DNA of 64,000 nucleotides from JBCCMQ01 sp039026235 (lineage in GTDB: Bacteria > Pseudomonadota > Alphaproteobacteria > Rhodobacterales > Rhodobacteraceae), in assembly GCA_039026235.1 (NCBI GenBank), contig JBCCMQ010000003.1, positions 186,001-250,000 of the forward strand. The letters run 5' to 3'. Positions 43,685 to 50,751 of this stretch are shown here, in pieces (within the stretch, counting starts at the first letter, position 1; each line of letters begins with the position of its first letter). The notes beneath the pieces were generated by a model. The model ran no database searches. It was not told where the DNA came from and saw nothing but the letters and a program-made list of their open reading frames with translations. Both the position numbers and the translations under genes were made by a program.

Positions 43685-44410
43685 TCAAACGAAAAACTGT
43701 GCCCCGTTGGCCGAGATCGTTGAACCTGAAATGAAGCCAGCATCGTCCGAAGCCAGAAAAACCACGCAGCGCGCAACTTCTTCAGGCTCGCCCAACCGAC
43801 CAATCGGGATCTGCGGGATGATCTTTTCGTTCAGGACTTTCTCATCTATCTGGCGCACCATTTCGGTGCCGATGTATCCGGGGCAAATGGCGTTGACGGT
43901 AATGCCAGCGCGGGCGCCTTCCTGCGCTAGCGCTTTGGTAAAGCCCAGATCGCCGGCCTTGGCAGCGGAATAGTTTGCCTGACCGGCCTGACCTTTCTGT
44001 CCATTGATCGAACTGATGTTTATGACCCGCCCAAACTTGCGGTCACGCATTCCGGGCCAGACAGGATGGGTCATGTTGAAGACACCGGTCAGATTGGTAT
44101 CGATCACTGCCTTCCATTGGTCAGGCGTCATACGGTGGAACATGGCGTCGCGGGTAATGCCCGCGTTGTTGACCAGAACTTCCACGGGACCAAGGTCCGC
44201 CTCAACCTCAGCGATACCGGCCTTGCAGGCGTCGTAGTCCGCTACGGACCACTTGAAGGTCTTTATGCCGGTATCGGCCGAGAATTTCTGAGCGGCTTCA
44301 TCATTTCCCGCGTAGTTCGCGGCAACCGTGTACCCCGCTGCCTGCAGTGCGCGCGATATGGCTTCACCGATACCGCGCGAGCCGCCGGTAACTAATGCGA
44401 CACGTCCCAT
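43685..44410 (-). CDS. phaB: acetoacetyl-CoA reductase
   Basis: A 241-residue NADPH-dependent SDR that reduces acetoacetyl-CoA to (R)-3-hydroxybutyryl-CoA for polyhydroxybutyrate. The Rossmann motif VTGGSRGIGEAIS is at residues 7-19, NNAG in VEVLVNNAGITRDAMFHRM near 81-99, catalytic Ser in VINISSINGQKGQAGQ, and Tyr-Lys in YSAAKAGDLGFTKALA near 150. It ends with SGSTISANGAQFFV, as PhaB does. The start follows a CTCC/GGAG site (AGGAGATAG on the coding strand). phaA lies upstream on the same strand, so the pair makes the monomer for a polymerase encoded elsewhere. Confidence 0.95.
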   Translation of the reverse strand: MGRVALVTGGSRGIGEAISRALQAAGYTVAANYAGNDEAAQKFSADTGIKTFKWSVADYDACKAGIAEVEADLGPVEVLVNNAGITRDAMFHRMTPDQWKAVIDTNLTGVFNMTHPVWPGMRDRKFGRVINISSINGQKGQAGQANYSAAKAGDLGFTKALAQEGARAGITVNAICPGYIGTEMVRQIDEKVLNEKIIPQIPIGRLGEPEEVARCVVFLASDDAGFISGSTISANGAQFFV

Positions 44411-44488
44411 CTATCTCCTCCCAAATAGGTCTAGCTTAACGACTGTTGCGCGTTTGTTTTGGCTAGCGCATCCAGCTTCTTTCCTGGC

Positions 44489-45664
44489 CTAGTCGCGGGC
44501 GAGGCACATGGCAACGCCCATGCCGCCGCCAATGCAGAGCGTCGCCAGCCCTTTTTTGGCGTCGCGGCGCTTCATCTCGAAAAGCAGGGTATTGAGAACG
44601 CGCGCGCCCGACGCACCGATAGGATGGCCAATGGCGATTGCGCCGCCGTTCACGTTCACCTTGTCGCTGTCCCAACCCATGTCCTTGTTGACGGCGCAAG
44701 CCTGGGCAGCAAAGGCTTCGTTTGCCTCGATCAGATCCAGATCGTCGGCTTTCCAACGCGCCTTTTCCAGTGCCTTGCGCGAGGCGTAGATCGGTCCTGC
44801 CCCCATGATGGAGGGGTCTAGCCCTACGGTGGCGAAGGAAACGATCCGTGCAAGGGGTTCGATACCGCGTTTTTCCGCGTTGTCGGACGACATCAGCAGA
44901 ACACCGGCCGCGCCGTCGTTGATGCCGCTCGCGTTGCCGGCGGTCACGGTGCCGTCTTTCGCGAAGGCCGGGCGCAGTTTCGCCATCGAGTCAAGATTGG
45001 CGCCGTGGCGAATGTATTCGTCCTTGTCGACAATGATGTCGCCTTTGCGGGTCTTGACCGTGAACGATACGATTTCATCATCAAATTTGCCTGCGCTCTG
45101 GGCGGCTTCGGCCTTGTTCTGGCTGGCAACGGCGAATTCATCCTGAGCGTCGCGTCCAATCTGCCATTTCTCTGCTACGTTTTCGGCTGTCTGGCCCATG
45201 TGGTAGCCGTTGAACGCATCCCAAAGCCCGTCGCGGATCATCGAATCGATGAACTTCATGTCGCCCATTTTATGTCCGGCGCGCAGAGCAGCCACATGGG
45301 GGCTGAGCGTCATGTTCTCTTGACCGCCGGCGGCCACGACATCCGCGTCACCCAATTGGATATGCTGGGCGCCAAGGGCAACGGCCCGCAGACCCGAACC
45401 GCACACCTGATTGATGCCCCAGGCCGCGGACTCAACCGGCAGACCCGCGTTGATATGGGCCTGCCTTGCGGGGTTCTGGCCCTGGCCGGCTGACAGGACC
45501 TGGCCAAGAATGGTCTGATCGACATCTGATTTGGCGACGCCCGCGCGCTCCACCAGCGCTTCGAGCACGGTGGCGCCAAGATCGTGGGCAGGGGTTTTGG
45601 CAAAAGCGCCCGAAAAGCTGCCAACCGCAGTGCGGGCAGCCGATGCAATTACGACGTTTGTCAT
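44489..45664 (-). CDS. phaA: acetyl-CoA C-acetyltransferase (beta-ketothiolase)
   Basis: A 391-residue thiolase condensing two acetyl-CoA into acetoacetyl-CoA. Start at 45664 gives MTNVVIASAARTAVGSFSGA, the family N-terminus; longer frames upstream do not fit. The acyl-accepting Cys is in INQVCGSGLRAVALG near residue 88, the His base in AIAIGHPIGASGAR near 346, and the second Cys in CIGGGMGVAMCLARD close to the end. Length is exact for biosynthetic PhaA. It precedes phaB by 78 bases in one transcription unit. Confidence 0.95.
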   Translation of the reverse strand: MTNVVIASAARTAVGSFSGAFAKTPAHDLGATVLEALVERAGVAKSDVDQTILGQVLSAGQGQNPARQAHINAGLPVESAAWGINQVCGSGLRAVALGAQHIQLGDADVVAAGGQENMTLSPHVAALRAGHKMGDMKFIDSMIRDGLWDAFNGYHMGQTAENVAEKWQIGRDAQDEFAVASQNKAEAAQSAGKFDDEIVSFTVKTRKGDIIVDKDEYIRHGANLDSMAKLRPAFAKDGTVTAGNASGINDGAAGVLLMSSDNAEKRGIEPLARIVSFATVGLDPSIMGAGPIYASRKALEKARWKADDLDLIEANEAFAAQACAVNKDMGWDSDKVNVNGGAIAIGHPIGASGARVLNTLLFEMKRRDAKKGLATLCIGGGMGVAMCLARD

Positions 45665-45819
45665 TGAATGCGTCCTTGTAGAGCGAATGGCGAGATCACC
45701 GGTGCACCGTAAAAGGTGCCGCAAGCAGTGCATCCCGCCGAGAAGTCCTGACCAGAGCAATATGAAATGCCGACAGCCCGTGCAACCGAAGAAGCTGGGC
45801 GCTATGGCGGCAACAGTGT

Positions 45820-46635
45820 TCAGGCTGACAGACGCTCGACCATTGCGCCGCTGGGTCTCTCAAGGCTGGGTGCGCCGAATTCATAGCCCTGCAGACAGTC
45901 GATCCCGATCGACTGGGCGTATTCGGCATCCTGCTTGTTCGATACGCGCTCGGCGACCGTAAACATTTCGAAATTTTGGGAAATCGATACCAGCGATTTG
46001 GCGAGCACTTGGTTGTCGCGGTTGCTGGCGATGTCTTCGATGAATTGGCCGTCGATCTTGACGATGTCGAAGAAAAATTCGCGCAAGTACCGGAACGACA
46101 TGAAGCCGGCGCCGAAGTTGTCCAGCGCGAACGACACGCCCTTGTCTTGTGTCTCATCCATGAACACCGTCACGAGATCAGGCATCAACATCGCCGACGC
46201 CTCTGTGATTTCAAGTATCAGTCGTTCAGCCACATCCGGGCGACCTTGCAGACCCTTTTCCAGGCTCTCATTCCATGCCGGATACCCGACCGAGCGCGCC
46301 GACATATTGATCGATAACCTCAGGTTGGGCTCGTCATGGAGCGCGGCGATGCCGAGTTGCAGCGCCTTGTGGTCGATTTCGCGACCAAGCGGGTTCGGTT
46401 CGACCTGCGTAATGAAGTCTTTGGCCGCAATCACACGTCCATTCGGATCCTTGATCCGCATCAGACCTTCATGGAACGCAATCTGGCTGGTGTCGCGGGA
46501 TTGCACGACGGGTTGATAGGCAAAGAGAAGGTTGTCGGTGCGCAGCGCCGTGGCAACCATTGACAGGACGTCCCGGTCCCGCAACTCGGCCGCCATCGTC
46601 AAGGGATCTTGTAGTGTCCCGTGCGGCTCTATCAT
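45820..46635 (-). CDS. stand-alone EAL-domain protein with degenerate active site
   Basis: A 271-residue cytoplasmic protein consisting only of an EAL domain (c-di-GMP phosphodiesterase family), with no GGDEF, PAS or membrane part. Retained residues: E56 in FHEGLMRI, N110 in LSINMSAR, E142 in LILEITEA, D172, K193 in IVKIDGQF, E229 and Q249 in CLQGYEFG. Changed: the DDFGTG loop reads DNFGAG, so the second metal Asp is N173, and AEGVE reads AERVS (S232). These changes suggest weak or no hydrolysis, and perhaps a c-di-GMP-sensing role. It is upstream of phaA on the same strand, 155 bases away. Confidence 0.88.
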   Translation of the reverse strand: MIEPHGTLQDPLTMAAELRDRDVLSMVATALRTDNLLFAYQPVVQSRDTSQIAFHEGLMRIKDPNGRVIAAKDFITQVEPNPLGREIDHKALQLGIAALHDEPNLRLSINMSARSVGYPAWNESLEKGLQGRPDVAERLILEITEASAMLMPDLVTVFMDETQDKGVSFALDNFGAGFMSFRYLREFFFDIVKIDGQFIEDIASNRDNQVLAKSLVSISQNFEMFTVAERVSNKQDAEYAQSIGIDCLQGYEFGAPSLERPSGAMVERLSA

Positions 46636-46698
46636 GGCTGCCTCCTATTCCTTTTGGCAAAGAAAGGATAGCGGCCGGGCCCTAACGGCAGGTAAATG

Positions 46699-47268
46699 TC
46701 AGTTGGAAGCGACCTGTTCGGTCATGGCTTGAACGATCGCGCGGGCACTTTCGCTGTCCCATTCTGCATCACCGCGCAGGCGGGCGATTTCATTGCCATC
46801 GGGGTCGATGATAACGCTGATCGGAAGGCCCAGAACGGCCATCGCCCGCGATAGCCTTTGCTTGGGGTCGCGGTACCGCGGCAGTTCCGAGATGTCGTTT
46901 TCGTCAAAGAAGCGATTTATCGCGGCTTCCGGGTTTCGGCCCGTCGCAACCGTGACGACCCGAAAATTGGCGCTGCCCAGATCACGCTGCAGCGCGTTCA
47001 GGCTGGGCATTTCCTTCAGGCAGGGCGCACACCAAGTGGCCCAGAAATTCAACAGAATGTACTGACCTGCGAGGTCGGACAACTGCATCTCGGCGCCGTC
47101 TTCGGCTAGAAAGGCTTCCTCGCTCACCTCTTGCGCTTCGGAGTGGAAGACAAGCTTCTTCATCGATCCGTCGCGCAATGCCTCAAGCTTGGAAACATCG
47201 GCCACCGCCGCGTTTGCAACAAGCACAACGGTTGCGTATAGCACCCAGCGATAGGCTTTGATCATCAT
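46699..47268 (-). CDS. TlpA-like thiol-disulfide reductase
   Basis: A 189-residue secreted thioredoxin-fold protein. Start at 47268 gives MMIKAYRWVLYATVVLVANA, a signal peptide or N-terminal anchor. The redox centre is FWATWCAPCLKEMPSLNAL near residues 74-92 with the WCxPC motif, and LGLPISVIIDPDGNEIARL near 144 holds the cis-Pro loop (GLPI). TlpA-like proteins reduce disulfides on periplasmic targets such as cytochrome c apoproteins or oxidase subunits. It is divergent from argH with only 18 bases between starts. Upstream in-frame codons would run into argH. Confidence 0.9.
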   Translation of the reverse strand: MMIKAYRWVLYATVVLVANAAVADVSKLEALRDGSMKKLVFHSEAQEVSEEAFLAEDGAEMQLSDLAGQYILLNFWATWCAPCLKEMPSLNALQRDLGSANFRVVTVATGRNPEAAINRFFDENDISELPRYRDPKQRLSRAMAVLGLPISVIIDPDGNEIARLRGDAEWDSESARAIVQAMTEQVASN

Positions 47269-47286
47269 TCCAGGGATCCAACTTTC

Positions 47287-48690
47287 ATGACCGGTTCGGA
47301 CAGCGAAACGACTGCAAATGCCATGTGGGGTGGCCGGTTTGCCGACGGACCGGATGAGATCATGCAGGCGATAAATGCATCCATAGATTTCGACCGGCGC
47401 CTCTATGCTCAGGATATCGAAGGTTCGCGTGCCCATGCCGCCATGTTGGCGGCTTGCAACATCATCAGTGTTAGCGACGCATCCGCCATCAGGGAAGGCT
47501 TGATCACGGTCTTGTCAGAGATCGAGCGTGGCACATTCCCGTTTTCGGTTGAGCTGGAAGACATTCATATGAATGTTGAGGCCCGGCTGGCCGATCTGAT
47601 AGGCGCGCCTGCCGGCCGGCTTCATACTGCCCGGTCCCGGAATGACCAGGTTGCCACGGATTTTCGCATGTGGGTGCGGTCGCAGACCAAGGCTGCGCAG
47701 TCTGCGCTAGAGGACCTGATCCGCACCCTGTTGTTCCAGGCCGAGGCGGGCACCGATTGGGTGATGCCGGGCTTCACACATTTGCAAAGCGCCCAGCCGG
47801 TCACCTGGGGTCACCACATGATGGCTTATGTCGAAATGTTCGGGCGCGACCGCAGCCGGTTCCGCGATGCGGGTGCGCGCATGAACGAATGCCCGCTTGG
47901 CGCGGCCGCGCTTGCCGGCACATCGTTTCCCATTGACCGCGACATGACCGCCTCGGCCCTTGGCTTTGACCGACCGGCCGCAAATTCGCTTGATGCGGTC
48001 AGCGACCGTGACTTTGCGCTTGAGTTCCTGTCAGCGGCGGCAATCACGGCGATGCATCTTTCCAGGTTGGCCGAAGAACTGGTCATCTGGTCTTCGGCGC
48101 AGTTTCGCTTTGTAACGATGTCCGACCGGTATTCGACGGGCTCATCGATCATGCCGCAGAAGAAGAACCCGGATGCCGCCGAGCTGATACGCGCCAAGAC
48201 CGGGCGCGTCCTCGGCGCTGCAATTGCGCTGTTCACGGTGATGAAGGGCCTTCCGCTGACCTATTCCAAGGATATGCAGGAAGACAAGGAACAGGTCTTT
48301 GACGCGGCCGACACATTGTTTTTGGCGCTGGCCGCCATGTCGGGGATGATCCGGGATCTCACGGCAAATCCCGATGCCTTGAAAGCGGCAGCGGCTTCGG
48401 GTTTTTCGACCGCGACCGATCTTGCCGATTGGTTGGTCCGAAAACTGGATCTGCCCTTTCGTGAGGCGCATCATGTCACCGGCAAGCTTGTGGCAATTGC
48501 CGAAGGGCGCGGCTGCGACCTGCCGGACCTGACCGAGGACGATTTCAAGAGCGTTCACGCAGGCATCACGACTGAGGTCTTTGCGGTTTTGGGAGTGTAC
48601 AATTCCGTAGCCAGCCGCACTTCATATGGTGGCACGGCACCTGACCGGGTCCGCGAGCAGATCAAACGCTGGAAGGAGGTGCTGTCGTGA
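47287..48690 (+). CDS. argH: argininosuccinate lyase
   Basis: A 467-residue enzyme that splits argininosuccinate into arginine and fumarate, the last step of arginine synthesis. The fumarase-superfamily signature GSSIMPQKKNPDAAEL is near residues 284-299 with the catalytic Ser loop. AMWGGRFADGPDEIMQAIN at the start, LHTARSRNDQVATDFRMW near 113 and TWGHHMMAYVEMFGRD near 171 also fit. Its TGA lies over the GTG of a small lipoprotein gene (GTGA), followed by DUF2834 and lysA, the argH-lipoprotein-lysA order found in many proteobacteria. Confidence 0.96.
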   Translation: MTGSDSETTANAMWGGRFADGPDEIMQAINASIDFDRRLYAQDIEGSRAHAAMLAACNIISVSDASAIREGLITVLSEIERGTFPFSVELEDIHMNVEARLADLIGAPAGRLHTARSRNDQVATDFRMWVRSQTKAAQSALEDLIRTLLFQAEAGTDWVMPGFTHLQSAQPVTWGHHMMAYVEMFGRDRSRFRDAGARMNECPLGAAALAGTSFPIDRDMTASALGFDRPAANSLDAVSDRDFALEFLSAAAITAMHLSRLAEELVIWSSAQFRFVTMSDRYSTGSSIMPQKKNPDAAELIRAKTGRVLGAAIALFTVMKGLPLTYSKDMQEDKEQVFDAADTLFLALAAMSGMIRDLTANPDALKAAAASGFSTATDLADWLVRKLDLPFREAHHVTGKLVAIAEGRGCDLPDLTEDDFKSVHAGITTEVFAVLGVYNSVASRTSYGGTAPDRVREQIKRWKEVLS

Positions 48691-48836
48691 AACGCTCTGT
48701 AGGCTTGTTTTTTCTTCTGGCATTCTGCGTCACCTCGGCTTGCGGCGTTAACGGTCCGCCGTTGCCGCCCGAAGACGCTGTGGCGCCCGTCGCCGCAGCC
48801 GGTGTGACGATCGTCAGCAACCCCGAAGCGATCTGA
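48687..48836 (+). CDS. small LptM-like (YifL-type) outer-membrane lipoprotein
   Basis: A 49-residue lipoprotein with GTG start at 48687 overlapping the argH stop, and GGAGG at 48674-48678 as ribosome-binding site. The first 18 residues are a lipoprotein signal (MKRSVGLFFLLAFCVTSA), with lipidation at C19. The mature N-terminus CGVNGPPLPPED matches the CGxKGPLxxP pattern of LptM/YifL, which in E. coli assists oxidative maturation of the LptD lipopolysaccharide translocon. The argH-lptM-lysA order supports the call. Replacement of Lys by Asn in CGVNGP and the low similarity of the tail leave some doubt. Confidence 0.75.
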   Translation: MKRSVGLFFLLAFCVTSACGVNGPPLPPEDAVAPVAAAGVTIVSNPEAI

Positions 48837-49153
48837 TGTCGTTTTTACGTCTGATCTACCTGGGCCTCGCGGTTTGGGGCGCAATTCACCCTATGAGCTA
48901 TTTCGTCGCCTGGTTTCAGGTAAACGGTTGGTCGCTTAGCGGGATGATTGATGCATGGTACGTCAATGACGCGACCAGCGGTCTCGTTTGGGACCTAACG
49001 ATTGCTGCAATTGCGCTGACGATCTGGATCCTGGCCGAGGTCTACGTGCGCAAGAACTGGCTTGCGCTGATTGCCGTCCCCGCCACGTTTTGTATCGGCG
49101 TCAGCTGCGGTTTACCGCTCTATCTGTTCTTGCGGACGCGTCCGGTGGTTTAG
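48836..49153 (+). CDS. DUF2834 membrane protein
   Basis: A 105-residue polytopic protein whose ATG shares one base with the stop of the lipoprotein gene (TGATG). Three hydrophobic segments are visible: IYLGLAVWGAIHPMSYFVAW, VWDLTIAAIALTIWILAEVY and IAVPATFCIGVSCGLPLYLF. The pattern fits the DUF2834 family, of unknown function. It is embedded in the argH-lysA transcript, though a 293-base gap separates it from lysA, so lysA may have its own promoter. Confidence 0.8.
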   Translation: MSFLRLIYLGLAVWGAIHPMSYFVAWFQVNGWSLSGMIDAWYVNDATSGLVWDLTIAAIALTIWILAEVYVRKNWLALIAVPATFCIGVSCGLPLYLFLRTRPVV

Positions 49154-49446
49154 GCCGATGATCTTTGCCGATCAGGCTGGTTTTCGCCTATCTTACAAAA
49201 TTGTGTAATTGGACTATTCCACTGGCGCATCTGGTGCACTAACTGGAATTAAGCGGCGGTGGCACCTAATCCCCCTCAGCCGGAAGGTCGGGCCGTGCGT
49301 GTATCGCGGTATCGGTTTTCCTAAGTGCCCCGCTGCGCCATGTCCTGAACGTTCAGCACGCGCAAGAAAGCTGTGCTTATCCGCGCAATTGCACCCCGCA
49401 ACATCACGCGATAAGACCGCTTCGTTTTGATGCAAGGCGCGGCGGA
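49154..49446. other. intergenic region before lysA
   Basis: 293 bases with frequent stops in all frames on the coding strand and no convincing gene. It contains the 12-base palindrome listed at 49345-49356. I could not identify a lysine riboswitch: no conserved lysine-box pattern was seen. Confidence 0.4.
49345..49356. promoter_or_regulatory. 12-base palindrome CTGAACGTTCAG upstream of lysA
   Basis: A perfect inverted repeat about 90 bases before the lysA start, a possible operator. It shares the GAAC/GTTC half-sites with the palindrome before uvrC (2617-2628), but with no central spacer. Confidence 0.25.
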
Positions 49447-50712
49447 ATGGATCATTTTCTTTATCAGAACGGCGCTTTGCATGCCGAACGCGTGCCCATA
49501 AGGGCCATTGCCGACGCGGTCGGAACGCCATTCTACGTGTATTCGACAGCCACCTTGCGCCGACATTACCAGCTTTTTGATGATGCGTTGGCGGGAACGC
49601 CGCATCTGATCTGCTATGCGATGAAGGCCAACTCAAACCAGGCCATCCTGAAGTTCATGGCCGGCCTGGGTGCCGGGATGGACGTTGTGTCTGGCGGCGA
49701 ATATCAGCGCGCACGCGCGGCGGGTGTGCCCGGGGACCGCATCGTCTTCTCTGGCGTTGGAAAGACCCGAGACGAAATGGCCATGGCTTTGACCGGTGGC
49801 ATTCGTCAGTTCAACGTCGAGTCAGAACCCGAATTGAAGCTTCTGTCGGAAACTGCCCAGTCGCTGGGTGTGGCCGTGCCAATTACGATACGCGTCAATC
49901 CCGATGTCGATGCAAAAACGCATGAAAAAATCTCGACCGGCAAATCGGAAAACAAGTTTGGGATACCGATAGACTGGGCCCGCGATGTCTATCAGCGTGC
50001 CGCGGCTTTGCCGGGGGTCCAGGTGATCGGAATAGACGTCCACATTGGCAGTCAATTGACCGATCTCGCGCCCTTTGAGGCGGCCTACCGAAAAGTCGCT
50101 TCGCTGACAGAGGCTTTGCGTGCGGATGGCCACGACATTCGTCGCCTGGATCTGGGCGGAGGACTGGGAATTCCCTACGAACGTGGCAACACGGCCCCGC
50201 CGTTGCCAACCGAATACGGCGCCCTGATTAAGAATACCGTCGGCCATCTTGGTTGCGAGATCGAGATAGAGCCTGGCCGCCTGATCGCCGGCAATGCGGG
50301 CATTCTGGTGTCAGAGGTCATCTATGACAAGGCCGGCGATGGGCGTAATTTCCTGATCCTCGACGCAGCAATGAACGACCTGATCCGGCCTTCCATGTAC
50401 GGCGCTTGGCATGACATCGTGCCTGTCGTTGAACCCGCAGCAGGCGTCGCAAGGCGGACGTTTGATGTCGTGGGCCCCGTGTGCGAAACCGGTGACACTT
50501 TCGCCCGCGGTCGCGAGATTCCGCCGGTCACACCCGGCGATCTTGTCGCGTTCCGTTCGGCCGGTGCCTATGGTGCGGTCATGGCGTCGGAATATAACTC
50601 ACGCCCGTTGATACCGGAAGTCCTGGTACAGGACGATCAATTTGCGGTCATTCGGGCGCGGCCGACCTTTGACGAGATGATAAAACGCGATACCATTCCA
50701 GCCTGGTTGTAA
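49447..50712 (+). CDS. lysA: diaminopimelate decarboxylase
   Basis: A 421-residue PLP enzyme converting meso-diaminopimelate to lysine, last step of the pathway. The PLP lysine is K60 in ICYAMKANSNQAIL. GGEYQRARAAG near residue 81, the HIGSQL stretch near 199, DLGGGLGIPYERG near 236, and the substrate-binding CETGDTFARG near 345 are all in place. Fold-type III barrel plus C-terminal beta domain. It follows argH, the lipoprotein and DUF2834, and leads to the TIGR02302 gene 40 bases downstream. Confidence 0.96.
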   Translation: MDHFLYQNGALHAERVPIRAIADAVGTPFYVYSTATLRRHYQLFDDALAGTPHLICYAMKANSNQAILKFMAGLGAGMDVVSGGEYQRARAAGVPGDRIVFSGVGKTRDEMAMALTGGIRQFNVESEPELKLLSETAQSLGVAVPITIRVNPDVDAKTHEKISTGKSENKFGIPIDWARDVYQRAAALPGVQVIGIDVHIGSQLTDLAPFEAAYRKVASLTEALRADGHDIRRLDLGGGLGIPYERGNTAPPLPTEYGALIKNTVGHLGCEIEIEPGRLIAGNAGILVSEVIYDKAGDGRNFLILDAAMNDLIRPSMYGAWHDIVPVVEPAAGVARRTFDVVGPVCETGDTFARGREIPPVTPGDLVAFRSAGAYGAVMASEYNSRPLIPEVLVQDDQFAVIRARPTFDEMIKRDTIPAWL

Positions 50713-50751
50713 TGCCTTGAAAGCAAACGAGGCCCGAGGAAAGCAAATCGA

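Noticed and set aside
49154..49446. Lysine riboswitch before lysA
   Set aside because: No conserved lysine-box core or long paired leader could be recognised, and none is expected in this group.
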